DNA of 64,000 nucleotides from Verrucomicrobiota bacterium. GTDB taxonomy: Bacteria > Verrucomicrobiota > Verrucomicrobiia > Opitutales > UBA953. Below are positions 11,281 to 20,487 of this stretch, piece by piece. The notes under the pieces were generated by a model. That model was not told the DNA's origin. It did not search any database and worked only from the letters and a program-made list of their open reading frames with translations. The stretch is from positions 62,001-126,000 of the forward strand of contig BGOK01000002.1 in assembly GCA_003569205.1 (NCBI GenBank), written 5' to 3'. Numbering within the stretch: the first letter of the stretch is position 1; each line of letters begins with the position of its first letter. The translations under genes and the position numbers were made by a program.

Positions 11281-12132
11281 AAACCCTCCGCCTCGCCGGT
11301 CTTTTTCTCCCCGCGCTCCTGTGGGCGGAGCCCTCTGCACCGGTCCCCGTTTGGGAGGGCGCCCCGCCCGCCGAAACGCTTAAGGCCAAGCCCGGCCAAG
11401 ACCCGAAAGGCATCCTTAATAAAAACGGTCACCGCACCGACGTGATGATTCCGGAGTTCGTGGTCTGGCCCGCGGCTAAGCCGAACGCACCGTTCATCAT
11501 CGTCTGCCCTGGTGGCGGTTACGGCATCCTGGCCGAAGAGCATGAAGGCGCCGAGGTCGCCCGTCGCCTCAATGCCCAAGGGGTCGGTGCCGCTGTCCTG
11601 CGTTACCGCGTGCCCCGTCGGGATAACGATAAGCCTTGGACCGTCCCGGTGTTGGACGCGCGCAAGGCCATCGAGCTGGTTCGTGCCCGTGCCGTTGAAT
11701 GGAACGCTGACCCCAAGAAGATCGGAATCCTCGGTTTCTCGGCGGGCGGTAATTTGGCCGCGCGCGTGGCCTACTCGCCGGCTGAAGCGGGGGTTGCTCG
11801 GCCAGACTTTGCGGGTGATGGTCTACCCCGCTTACCTCTTTGTGCAGGATAAGCCCGACAGTGTTCTCCGCGAAGGACCCGACGGAGTCGTTCCCCCGAA
11901 GGGCCCGAAGCCCGTGCCAGCGTTCTTTGCGCACAGCGCCGATGACTCGTATCCGGCCGAAGGCTCGATGGCCTTGGCCGCTAAGCTCAAGTCTCTCGGC
12001 GGTAGTGCCGAAGTCCACGTTTGGGCCAAGGGTGGCCACGGTTGGGGTGCTTCTGACCGCTGTCTAGCCGCGAAGGAGTGGACTAACACCTTAGGCGCTT
12101 GGCTAAAGGATCGCGGCATCCTGACGCCCTGA
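11277..12132 (+). pseudogene. alpha/beta hydrolase (acetyl-esterase/lipase, BD-FAE-like), interrupted by a +1 frameshift near 11813-11815
   Basis: Frame 1: ...IVCPGGGYGILAEEHEGAEVARRLNAQGVGAAVLRYRVP...IGILGFSAGGNLAARVAYSPAEAGVARPDFA. Frame 2 continues VMVYPAYLFVQDKP...PAFFAHSADDSYPAEGSMALAAKLKSLGGSAEVHVWAKGGHGWG. Deleting one G of GGG restores RPDFAVMVYPAYL. Confidence 0.85.
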
Positions 12133-12150
12133 GCCCGCTTATTTAGCCAA

Positions 12151-12180
12151 TAAAAAAGGCCGCCCAGAGGGCGGCCTTTT
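12151..12180. terminator. bidirectional terminator between convergent genes
   Basis: AAAAAA-GGCCGCCC-AGA-GGGCGGCC-TTTT perfect 8-bp stem. Confidence 0.85.
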
Positions 12181-12198
12181 CGTGGGGCTAAGCGACGC

Positions 12199-12705
12199 TT
12201 AGAACTTCAAGCGCAGGCCCACGGACTGGGACCAGTCGGTGATCGTGTGCTTAGCGCCGCCCGTGTACTTGACGCCGCTGAACTGGGCGTTCTTCACCGT
12301 GAAGGCGATATCAAGGTTCTCGGAGAGGGCAAAACGCACGCCTGCGAACACGTCGGTGGTGAGGACGGACTTCGAAGTCACGCCCGTGCCGGAGAGCCAG
12401 GAGTAGCCGACGCCAGCGCCGACGAACGGACGAATGCCACCGCGGGCGTTCAGGTCGTAGGTGAGTTCCATGAGGGCAGTGCGAGCATCGAGGTCGATGG
12501 CTGGGTTGCCGCCGACGAGGCCCCGGGAGTTCAGGTTCAGTCCGAGGCTGAAGTTTTCGTTGACCTGGGTGGCAATCGTCAGGCCGACGACGTTGCTATC
12601 CTGGTGGCCGGTCGGGTGGCTCTTACCGAGTTCCAGTTCAAGGGTGTAGGCCTGAGCGGCAACAGCAGCCAAGGGCAGGAGGAGGAGGGGGCGTAGGGAT
12701 TTCAT
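12199..12705 (-). CDS. small outer-membrane beta-barrel protein (OmpW/OmpA-barrel-like)
   Basis: Signal peptide, alternating aromatic strands, GIRPFVGAGVGYSWLSG, terminal LRLKF. Confidence 0.7.
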   Translation of the reverse strand: MKSLRPLLLLPLAAVAAQAYTLELELGKSHPTGHQDSNVVGLTIATQVNENFSLGLNLNSRGLVGGNPAIDLDARTALMELTYDLNARGGIRPFVGAGVGYSWLSGTGVTSKSVLTTDVFAGVRFALSENLDIAFTVKNAQFSGVKYTGGAKHTITDWSQSVGLRLKF

Positions 12706-12760
12706 GGGGAAACGTTAGGTTGGTGGCGGTCGTTATTGTGTAAAGGACGAAGGGAGAGGC

Positions 12761-13390
12761 TTATTTCTTCTTCTCTTCGGACTTCTTCTCGGGCTTCTTT
12801 TCTCCAACTACTTCTACGCTAGTGACTTCCACGCGTTCAGTCGGGCTGGAGCGCTCGGGGCCAACGCAGGCGATAGCGGCGATCTTATCCAAGACTTTCT
12901 CGCCATCGACGAGCTTGCCGAAGGCGGTGTACTTATTGTTTAGAAAGGAAGCATCGCCATGGCAGACGAAGAACTGGCTACCAGCGCTGTCCGGGTCGGA
13001 GGAGCGGGCCATCGAGAGCACGCCCTTCGTGTGGGAGCGGTTATTGAACTCGGCCTTGATCTGATAGCCAGGGCTACCGGTGCCGGGCTGGCCCTTGGCG
13101 CCGAGCTTTGAGTTGGGGCAGCCGCCCTGAATCATGAAGCCCTTGAGAATGCGGTGAAAGCAGGTGCCGTCGTAGAAACCTTCGCGGGCCAGCTTGAGGA
13201 AATTTTCGACCGTGCGTGGGGCGACGTCGGGCCAGAACTCGACGGTCATGTCACCGTAGGTGGTGTGAATGATGGCGCGCGGTGCGGCCTTAGGATCGGT
13301 GGTTTCTTTCATATTGGTGGAAGGGGTTTCGGCGGCGTGGGCGAGGGCGAGGCCCAAGAAGCACGACGCGAGCAGGCGGAGGGATTTCAT
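12761..13390 (-). CDS. cyclophilin-type peptidyl-prolyl cis-trans isomerase
   Basis: IIHTTYGDMTVEFWPDVAPRTVENFLKLAREGFYDGTCFHRILKGFMIQGGCPN...FFVCHGDASFLNNKYTAFGKLVDG; start at MKSLRLLAS (13390). Confidence 0.95.
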   Translation of the reverse strand: MKSLRLLASCFLGLALAHAAETPSTNMKETTDPKAAPRAIIHTTYGDMTVEFWPDVAPRTVENFLKLAREGFYDGTCFHRILKGFMIQGGCPNSKLGAKGQPGTGSPGYQIKAEFNNRSHTKGVLSMARSSDPDSAGSQFFVCHGDASFLNNKYTAFGKLVDGEKVLDKIAAIACVGPERSSPTERVEVTSVEVVGEKKPEKKSEEKKK

Positions 13391-13481
13391 GCCCACCAGC
13401 GAAAGCGGGTCGGGCGTTGCCGCAACCCCAAACCTCCGCTTGCCAGCCCGCCCCAAGGGGGTCAGGTTCGGCCCCACAGGT

Positions 13482-13682
13482 ATGCGTGTAATCGTCAACG
13501 ATGAGCCCCGGGAAACCGCCGCCGTGACCCTCGCCGCCCTGCTCGAGGAGCTGGGCTGCGCCCAGGAGGCCGCCGTGGCCGCCGCCGTGGACGGGCAGGT
13601 CGTTCCGCGGACCCGCTGGTCAGCCCAAGTCCTCGTCGCCGGCGCCCAAATCCTCGTCATTCGCGCCGCTCAAGGCGGTTAA
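13482..13682 (+). CDS. thiS: sulfur carrier protein ThiS
   Basis: MRVIVNDEPRETAAVTLAALLEELG...VAAAVDGQVVPRTRWSAQVLVAGAQILVIRAAQGG; C-terminal GG; adjacent to thiE/thiG. Confidence 0.88.
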   Translation: MRVIVNDEPRETAAVTLAALLEELGCAQEAAVAAAVDGQVVPRTRWSAQVLVAGAQILVIRAAQGG

Positions 13683-13685
13683 TTC

Positions 13686-14363
13686 ATGCTTAAGTTCATC
13701 CAAAGTCTTTTTAAATCCGAACCCGAGGCACCAGCACCGGATAACTTGGTGCTGTTTACGCCCACGCGTTCGCCCTGGGACGCCAAGACGGTCGTCAAGC
13801 TTTTCGACGCCGGCCTCGGTCGCTTACACGTCCAGTCGGTTCGCGATTGGAATGTCCGCCAATACGAAGCCTTCCTTCAACAGGTCCCCGAGGTTTTCTG
13901 GAATCGGATCGTCCTCGAAGAGCAGCCCGACCTGGTACTCTCCCGGAAGTTAGCGGGTTTCCAGATGCTCCCCGGCGATCGTATTCCGCCGCGCTGGCCC
14001 AAGACGGCCGCGCTCAGCCTGAAGTGTCATTCTTACGATGAGATGCGCAGCACGCCCAAAGGTTGCCACTACATCTTCCTGAGCCCGCTCTTCCCGTCCG
14101 TCTCGAAGCGCGACTACGTGCCGCAACGCACGCACCGTGAATTCCAAGTCATTGTCGAACGCTGGCGCGCGGAAGGCGGCTGCCCGGTCTACGGTCTCGG
14201 CGGTATCACGCCCCAAAATGCCGCCCACGTGCGCGCGCTCGGTTTTGATGGGATGGCGTTCATCGGCTCCGTCTGGGAAAGCGCTCAGCCCGTGCAGGCT
14301 TTCCTTGAACTCGAACGTGCTTGGTCCGGTAAGGACGCCCGCAAACTGAAGCGTAAGCACTAA
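13686..14363 (+). CDS. TenI/ThiE-like (thiamine phosphate synthase superfamily) protein
   Basis: TIM-barrel TPS-like motifs: SLKCHSYDEM...GCHYIFLSPLFPSVSKRDY...PVYGLGGITPQNAAHVRALGFDGMAFIGSVWES. Confidence 0.72.
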   Translation: MLKFIQSLFKSEPEAPAPDNLVLFTPTRSPWDAKTVVKLFDAGLGRLHVQSVRDWNVRQYEAFLQQVPEVFWNRIVLEEQPDLVLSRKLAGFQMLPGDRIPPRWPKTAALSLKCHSYDEMRSTPKGCHYIFLSPLFPSVSKRDYVPQRTHREFQVIVERWRAEGGCPVYGLGGITPQNAAHVRALGFDGMAFIGSVWESAQPVQAFLELERAWSGKDARKLKRKH

Positions 14364-14983
14364 TGGCTGGTCTGCCGCGCCTGCAGTTCCTCACGCTCGA
14401 CGCGGCGCCACTAAGCCATCGCGACCAAGCGCTCGCGGCCTTGCAGGGTGGCGTCCGCTGGATCCAATTTCGCACGAAGACATTACCGGAAGCGGCCGCT
14501 ATCGAGGAAGCCGCGCGCATTGCTGAACTCTGCCGCGACTACGGTGCGACCTTCATCGTCAATGATTCGCCGCGCATCGCCTTGGCCGCCGAAGCCGATG
14601 GCGTACATCTAGGTCCAGATGATCCTTCGCCCGCGGAAGCCCGTCAGCTGCTGGGCGCTTATGCGGTGGTCGGGGTGACCTTGAATTTCCCGGCACACCT
14701 CGAGCGGCTACGTGGTGCCCAAGTGGATTACGCCGGAGTCGGGCCCGTGCGCGCGACCGCCAGTAAGGCGAAGCACGCGCCGGTCCACACCGCTGACTCC
14801 TTGGCCGAACTCATCGCGGGGGCTTCCCCTTTACCGTGTTTTGCTATCGGCGGAGTGACCGCGGCGGATTTCCCTGCACTGCGCGTGCAAGGAGCCCACG
14901 GCATCGCGGTCAGTGGCGCCATCGCCTTGGCAATCGACCCGACTGCGGCCGCGCGGGCCTTAGTCGCCGTGGTTTCCGCCTAG
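14363..14983 (+). CDS. thiE: thiamine-phosphate synthase
   Basis: [68 protein letters not shown]...[18 protein letters not shown]...[29 protein letters not shown]. Confidence 0.92.
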   Translation: MAGLPRLQFLTLDAAPLSHRDQALAALQGGVRWIQFRTKTLPEAAAIEEAARIAELCRDYGATFIVNDSPRIALAAEADGVHLGPDDPSPAEARQLLGAYAVVGVTLNFPAHLERLRGAQVDYAGVGPVRATASKAKHAPVHTADSLAELIAGASPLPCFAIGGVTAADFPALRVQGAHGIAVSGAIALAIDPTAAARALVAVVSA

Positions 14984-15038
14984 GTTTTACGTGCGAGGGC
15001 TGGACAATTCGGTCGCGGCTCGGATTGTCAGAAGTCGG

Positions 15039-15809
15039 ATGTCCTCCCTCCTCCGCATCGCCGATCGCACGTTCACTTCCCGCCTCTTCACGGGCACGGG
15101 TAAGTATGCGTCCGCGGCCGCCCTGCGGGCCGTCCTCGATGCCTCCGGGGCCGAAGTGGTCACGGTGGCCGTGAAGCGCGTCCGCTTTGGCGCCCAGGAC
15201 GACGGCATTCTTTCCGCCCTCGATCCCAAGAAGCATCTCATTCTTCCGAACACCTCTGGGGTACGCACGGCCAAGGAGGCTATCTTCGCCGCCGAGCTCG
15301 CCCGCGAGGCCCTCGGTACTTCCTGGCTGAAGTTGGAAATCCACCCCGACCCCAAGTATCTCATGCCCGACCCGGTCGAGACGCTCGAGGCCTGTCGTGA
15401 GTTGGTGAAGAAGGGCTTCACGGTTCTGCCTTACATCCATGCCGACCCAGTGCTCGCTAAGCGCCTCGAAGAGGTCGGCGCCGCGGCAGTCATGCCGCTC
15501 GGTGCCCCCATCGGCACGAATCGTGGCCTGCTGTCCCGTGATTTCCTACGCATCATCATCGAGCAGGCGCGCGTTCCCGTGATCATCGATGCTGGCCTCG
15601 GTGCCCCGTCGCATGCCGCCGAAGCGATGGAGCTCGGTGCCGATGCGGTCTTGGTGAACACCGGTATCGCTTCCGCTGGAGACCCTGTCGCAATGGCCCA
15701 GGCCTTCGCACTGGCCGTGCAAGCCGGGCGCATCGCCCGCGAGTCGGGCCTTGGTGCCGGGTCCATCGCGGCCCAGCCGACGTCCCCGCTGACGGGCTTC
15801 CTCGACTGA
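15039..15809 (+). CDS. thiG: thiazole synthase
   Basis: [19 protein letters not shown]...VTVAVKRVR...[14 protein letters not shown]...[23 protein letters not shown]...[12 protein letters not shown]...[31 protein letters not shown]. Confidence 0.95.
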   Translation: MSSLLRIADRTFTSRLFTGTGKYASAAALRAVLDASGAEVVTVAVKRVRFGAQDDGILSALDPKKHLILPNTSGVRTAKEAIFAAELAREALGTSWLKLEIHPDPKYLMPDPVETLEACRELVKKGFTVLPYIHADPVLAKRLEEVGAAAVMPLGAPIGTNRGLLSRDFLRIIIEQARVPVIIDAGLGAPSHAAEAMELGADAVLVNTGIASAGDPVAMAQAFALAVQAGRIARESGLGAGSIAAQPTSPLTGFLD

Positions 15810-15813
15810 TTCC

Positions 15814-16572
15814 ATGGCCGCCAAGCCTGGTCGAATCCGCGCTGATGAGCTTCTACTGAAGCTCAACCTCGCGCCGTCGCGTTCCATGGCGCAAGCCCTC
15901 ATCTTGGCGGGCAAGGTTCGCTCTGGCCCAGACAGCGTTGTGCAAAAGGCCTCGCAGTCTTTTCCCGACGATGCCCTCCTGACCGTCGATCAACCGCCGC
16001 GCTTCGTCTCGCGAGGGGGTGAAAAGGTCGATGCAGCTTTGACGCATTTCCAAGTCGAGGTCACTGGCCTCCACGGCCTCGATGTTGGCGCTTCCACGGG
16101 CGGGTTTACCGACTGCCTCCTGCAGCGCGGCGTCGTGAGCATGACCTGCGTGGACGTCGGTACTGCGCAGCTGCATCAAAAGCTGCGCACCGACCCGCGC
16201 GTGACGAATTTCGAGAAGTTCAACGCCCGCGATCTACCCACCGCTAAGTTACCGCACGCTATTTACGGTATCGTGGTCATGGACCTCTCGTTTATCTCGC
16301 TCGGCTTAGTCTTGCCGGTGGCCTGGGCGCGCGTGGCGCCGGGCGGCCATCTCGTGGCACTCATCAAGCCGCAGTTCGAGGCAACTCGGGCGGAGGCCGA
16401 CAAAGGCCGAGGGATTATCAAGGACCCACTCATTCATGCCCGCGTGGTCGAAACGTTGACCGCCGCTAGTCGGGAGCTGCCGGGCGCCGAAGTCCTCGGG
16501 GTCATTCCTTCGCCCATCGAGGGAGGGGAGGGGAATAAGGAGTTCCTCATCTGCCTGACCCGTCAGGCCTAG
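15814..16572 (+). CDS. tlyA: TlyA-family rRNA 2'-O-methyltransferase / hemolysin A
   Basis: S4-like N-terminus ([29 protein letters not shown]), [52 protein letters not shown]. Confidence 0.92.
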   Translation: MAAKPGRIRADELLLKLNLAPSRSMAQALILAGKVRSGPDSVVQKASQSFPDDALLTVDQPPRFVSRGGEKVDAALTHFQVEVTGLHGLDVGASTGGFTDCLLQRGVVSMTCVDVGTAQLHQKLRTDPRVTNFEKFNARDLPTAKLPHAIYGIVVMDLSFISLGLVLPVAWARVAPGGHLVALIKPQFEATRAEADKGRGIIKDPLIHARVVETLTAASRELPGAEVLGVIPSPIEGGEGNKEFLICLTRQA

Positions 16573-16685
16573 GTCTGGGCTAAAAGGGGCTTTTTTCATG
16601 ATTTAGGGCAGTTTTTACCCTTCCCCCCTCAAAACACCTTTTCCTTCTTGCCCAAAGCCCCGCATCCCTTACCAAAAACCCTCCC

Positions 16686-16880
16686 ATGACTACCGAAGGT
16701 AAGCTCAAGCGTTCCCGCAACCCCCTCGATTTCGATTTCACCGAACCCGAGGCCCTCACGCGCTACGTCACCGAGACGGGCAAAATCCTGCCCCGCAAGT
16801 TGACCGGCCTCACCGCTCGCCAGCAGCGTCATATTTCGAAGGCCGTTAAGCGCGCCCGGAATATGATCACGATGAAGTAA
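16686..16880 (+). CDS. rpsR: 30S ribosomal protein S18
   Basis: 64 aa; [37 protein letters not shown] is S18. Confidence 0.92.
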   Translation: MTTEGKLKRSRNPLDFDFTEPEALTRYVTETGKILPRKLTGLTARQQRHISKAVKRARNMITMK

Positions 16881-16904
16881 GCGGGTTCACCCGATACTTT
16901 TCTG

Positions 16905-16929
16905 GGCCGCCTTCCTAGGCGGCCTTTTT
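16905..16929 (+). terminator. intrinsic terminator after rpsR
   Basis: GGCCGCC-TTCCTA-GGCGGCC-TTTTT. Confidence 0.9.
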
Positions 16930-16979
16930 GTTGTCCGGGGGTTGCCGACCTGCTGGCTTTCCGCACAGTCCGAGTTCTC

Positions 16980-17963
16980 TTGCCTTCGCCCGCCGCCCAA
17001 TTCCTCACCTCGTCGCCGACGGACCTGTCGCGTGCGGCGGAGTTATTGCGGGCCGGACACTGCGTGGCGTTGCCGACGGAGACGGTCTATGGCCTCGCCG
17101 CCGATGCGTTGAACCCGTCCGCCCTGGCACAGGTCTTCACCATCAAGGGACGCCCCTTACTCGATCCGCTAATCGTCCATGTGCTCGACCAAGCCGCGTT
17201 GGCGGAAGTGGCCGAGCCCGATGAGCGCTTAGCCTTGCTGGCTAGTTTCTGGCCGGGGCCATTGACGGTCGTCTTGCGCCGCAAGGCTTGCGTGCCCGAC
17301 CTCGTGACCGCGAGTAAGCCGACCGTGGCGGTGCGCATCCCCGCTCACCCAGTCTTTCGTGAAGTACTTCGCCTGTGCGGCCGTCCACTCGCCGCTCCGA
17401 GCGCCAACCCTTTTGGCTACGTCAGCCCGACCAAGGCCGTGCATGTCAGCGATTCACTCGGTGAGCGTTGTCCATGGATTGTCGATGGGGGCGCCTGCAC
17501 CCACGGCGTTGAATCGACCATCTTAGACCTTTCCGTGCCCGGCCAGGCCCGCCTGCTTCGTCCAGGGCCCATCACCCTCGAAGCCTTGCAGGCTAAGCTC
17601 GGCCCCATCGAAGTCGTGACGCGCGCCGCCAGTCAGCAGTCGGCCCAAGATGCTCCGGGCATGTTGGAACGCCATTACAGCCCAGCGACTCGCGTGGAAT
17701 TGTTCGCCCGCGGATCCACCCCACCTGCGGCCGTTGGCAAGGTCGCCCGCTTGCTCTTAGCTCGTCGCTCCGACCTGCCAGTAGGCCCCGCCGATTTCTA
17801 CCTTTCGGAACACGGCTCGGCCGAAGAAGGCGCACGCCATCTTTTCGATCTCCTCCGTCAGCTCGACGCCCGTGGCTTTGATGTCATTCAAGCGGAACTC
17901 GCCGAGGCCGCTGGGATTGGGGTGGCCTATAACGATCGCCTGACCCGCGCCGCCGCCCGCTAA
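16980..17963 (+). CDS. L-threonylcarbamoyladenylate synthase, Sua5 type
   Basis: GHCVALPTETVYGLAADALNPSALAQVFTIKGRPLLDPLIVHV...SANPFGYVSPTKAVHV...GVESTILDL, plus C-terminal Sua5 domain (GMLERHYSPATRVELF). TTG start. Confidence 0.93.
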   Translation: MPSPAAQFLTSSPTDLSRAAELLRAGHCVALPTETVYGLAADALNPSALAQVFTIKGRPLLDPLIVHVLDQAALAEVAEPDERLALLASFWPGPLTVVLRRKACVPDLVTASKPTVAVRIPAHPVFREVLRLCGRPLAAPSANPFGYVSPTKAVHVSDSLGERCPWIVDGGACTHGVESTILDLSVPGQARLLRPGPITLEALQAKLGPIEVVTRAASQQSAQDAPGMLERHYSPATRVELFARGSTPPAAVGKVARLLLARRSDLPVGPADFYLSEHGSAEEGARHLFDLLRQLDARGFDVIQAELAEAAGIGVAYNDRLTRAAAR

Positions 17964-17967
17964 GCCT

Positions 17968-18812
17968 GTGCAGAACTTACTTGAGACGCTGAAGAAGGCT
18001 GCGGAGTTCCTCTCCCGCAAAGGCTTGGAGTCCCCGCGCACCGAGGCGGAGCACCTGTTCGCTGCTGGCTTGGGCTGAAGCGCCTGGACCTTTACCTACA
18101 ATTCGAACGGCTACTCACCGACCCGGAAGTTGAGAAGCTCCGCGCGCTCACCGTCCGCCGCGGTAACCGCGAACCGCTGCAGCACATTGTTGGTCAGGTC
18201 GAGTTTCGTGACCTCGTGCTGAAGTCCGATAAGCGTGCACTGATTCCACGTCCGGAAACCGAAGAGCTCGTTGACCTCGCCTTGGCTTTATTTCCGGCGG
18301 AGCAAGCGGTACGTGTGCTCGACCTCGGAACAGGTTCAGGCGCGATTGCCTTAGCGCTGGCGTCGGAACGCCCCGCGTGGGTCGTCGAAGCCGTGGACCG
18401 TTCGCCCGATGCTTTGGCGTTGGCTCGTGAAAACGCGGAGCGCTGCGGTCTTTCCGCCCGCGTGGCGTTCGCGGAGTCAGATTGGTTTAGCGCCGTCACC
18501 GATGCGTATGACCTCATCGTTTCGAATCCCCCTTACCTGACGGATGCGGAAGTCGCTGTCGCCGAGCCCGAAGTCCGGCAGTTCGATCCGGTCTCTGCAC
18601 TCGTCGCGCCCGAGCATGGCTTGGCGGACTTACGCAAGATTTTGGAAGGCGCCCGTGCCCACTTGCGCGTCGGTGGCTGGGTTCTCTGCGAAACCGGCAT
18701 CGACCAGCATGCGGCCTTGGCGGCGCTGTCGGCCCAGCATGGTTATATCGAAGCCGAAGGCTTGCCGGACATGAGCGGCCGTCCGCGGTTCTGGCGGGCA
18801 AAGCGAGCATAG
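17968..18812 (+). pseudogene. prmC: peptide chain release factor N5-glutamine methyltransferase, interrupted by a frameshift near 18061-18069
   Basis: GTG at 17968 gives VQNLLETLKKAAEFLSRKGLESPRTEAEHLFAA then TGA; the other frame continues LGLKRLDLYLQFERLLTDPEVEKLRALTVRRGNREPLQHIVGQVEFRDLVLKSDKRALIPRPETEELVDLAL...VSNPPYLTDAEVAV. Confidence 0.88.
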
Positions 18813-18849
18813 GTCGGGCGGGGCAATCCACCCGCATTTGTCTTGGGTA

Positions 18850-18900
18850 GGGTCGGCACTGCGTGCCGACCTAGCTAGGTCAGCACGCAGTGCTGACCCT
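18850..18900. repeat. REP-like palindrome pair, two units in inverted orientation
   Basis: GGTCGGCAC-TGC-GTGCCGACC (18851-18871) and GGTCAGCAC-GCA-GTGCTGACC (18878-18898), joined by TAGCTA. Confidence 0.9.
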
Positions 18901-18957
18901 ACCTCGAAACAAGAACCCGTCTTGCCCTTCGGCGTTCCTTCCCTCTTTACTCCACCC

Positions 18958-20487
18958 ATGTCCCAGCAGCCTGCCGCCAAGCCCAAGACCGCCATCACGC
19001 CGACCCGCGCCGAAGACTACCCAGAGTGGTACCTCCAGGTCATCAAGCACGCCGACCTGGCGGAGAATAGCGCCGTCCGCGGCTGCATGGTCATCAAGCC
19101 TTGGGGTTACGCCCTCTGGGAGAACATCCAGCGCGACCTCGACGCGATGTTCAAGGAGACCGGCCACGTGAACGCCTACTTCCCGCTCTTTATCCCAGTC
19201 AGCTACATCCAGAAGGAAGCCGCGCACGTCGACGGCTTCGCCAAGGAATGCGCCGTCGTCACCCACTCGCGCCTCGAGATGGGCCCCGACGGTAAACTCG
19301 TCCCCGCGGGCGAGCTCGAGGAGCCGCTCATTGTCCGTCCGACCTCCGAGACCATCATTGGCGAGACTTACTCTAAGTGGGTACAGTCTTACCGCGACCT
19401 CCCGATTCTCATCAACCAGTGGGCTAACGTTGTCCGCTGGGAAATGCGCACGCGCCTCTTCCTCCGCACCGCTGAGTTTCTCTGGCAGGAAGGCCACACC
19501 GTTCACGCGACGGAAGCCGAAGCCGTGGAAGAGACCAACAAGATGCTCGAGGTCTATGCCGACTTCGCGGAAAACTACATGGCGATGCCTGTGATTAAGG
19601 GCCGCAAGACCGAAGGCGAGCGCTTCCCGGGCGCCGTCGACACCCTTTGCATCGAATCGATGATGCAGGACCGTAAGGCCCTCCAGGCCGGCACCTCGCA
19701 CTACCTCGGCCAGAACTTCGCCAAGTCCTGCAATATCCGTTTCCAGGACGAGAACGCCACGCAGCAGTATGCGCACACCACTTCGTGGGGCGTCTCGACC
19801 CGTCTGATCGGCGGCATGATCATGACGCATGCCGATGACGACGGCTTCGTCGCTCCGCCTCGTCTGGCCCCGCAGCACGTGGTCATCATGCCCATTTACA
19901 AGGACGACGTCACCAAGGCGCAAATCCTCGAGTATTGCCAGTCGCTCCAGAAGGAACTCTCCGCCCAGCGCTTCCACGATCGCAAGCTCGTGGTCACCGT
20001 CGATAACCGCGACATCCGCGGCGGCGATAAGGCTTGGGGTTGGGTCAAGAAGGGCGTCCCCCTCCGTGTCGAAGTTGGCCCGCGCGACCTCGCGAGTAAC
20101 GCCGTCTTCGTTGCCCGTCGCGACACTGGTGAGAAGGCTGGTATCCCGCGCGCGGAGTTCGTCGCTACCGTCATTGATCGCCTGCAGGCCATTCAGGACA
20201 ACCTCCTCGCCCGGGCCAAGGCCTTCCGGGCCGCCAACACCCGCGAGATTGATACCTGGGAAGACCTGAAAGCCTACTTCACCGCCAAGAATCCGGAGCA
20301 CCCAGAAATCCATGGTGGCTTTGCCCTCTGTCACTGGAACGGCTCGAGGGAAGTCGAGAAGCGCCTCAAGGAAGAACTCAAGGTCACCATTCGCTGCATC
20401 CCCCTCGATGCGAAGGACGAGCCCGGTAAGTGTATTGTTACTGGCGAGCCCAGCGCCCGTCGCGTGGTTATGGCGAAGGCGTATTAA
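18958..20487 (+). CDS. proS: prolyl-tRNA synthetase (ProS type 3 / archaeal-like)
   Basis: ITPTRAEDYPEWYLQVIKHADLAENSAVRGCMVIKPWGYALWENIQRDLD...LIVRPTSETIIGETYSKWVQSYRDLPILINQWANVVRWEMRTRLFLRTAEFLWQEGHTVH. Confidence 0.97.
   Translation: MSQQPAAKPKTAITPTRAEDYPEWYLQVIKHADLAENSAVRGCMVIKPWGYALWENIQRDLDAMFKETGHVNAYFPLFIPVSYIQKEAAHVDGFAKECAVVTHSRLEMGPDGKLVPAGELEEPLIVRPTSETIIGETYSKWVQSYRDLPILINQWANVVRWEMRTRLFLRTAEFLWQEGHTVHATEAEAVEETNKMLEVYADFAENYMAMPVIKGRKTEGERFPGAVDTLCIESMMQDRKALQAGTSHYLGQNFAKSCNIRFQDENATQQYAHTTSWGVSTRLIGGMIMTHADDDGFVAPPRLAPQHVVIMPIYKDDVTKAQILEYCQSLQKELSAQRFHDRKLVVTVDNRDIRGGDKAWGWVKKGVPLRVEVGPRDLASNAVFVARRDTGEKAGIPRAEFVATVIDRLQAIQDNLLARAKAFRAANTREIDTWEDLKAYFTAKNPEHPEIHGGFALCHWNGSREVEKRLKEELKVTIRCIPLDAKDEPGKCIVTGEPSARRVVMAKAY

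Noticed and set aside
13391-13481. Possible TPP riboswitch upstream of thiS (minus strand contains GAACCTGA)
   Set aside because: The string is on the wrong strand for thiS, the CTGAGA element is absent and the pairing arms do not fit; likely chance.
17968-18812. Programmed ribosomal frameshift in prmC (as in prfB)
   Set aside because: No slippery-site plus Shine-Dalgarno/stop arrangement like prfB. Two other genes have similar indels at or near G/C runs, so assembly error is simpler.
18880-20334. 484-aa minus-strand ORF antisense to proS (and similar long antisense ORFs: 3824-4600, 5030-5959, 20967-21710, 25864-27027)
   Set aside because: Typical stop-poor shadow frames opposite GC-rich genes; no recognisable domains, while the other strand encodes clear conserved enzymes.
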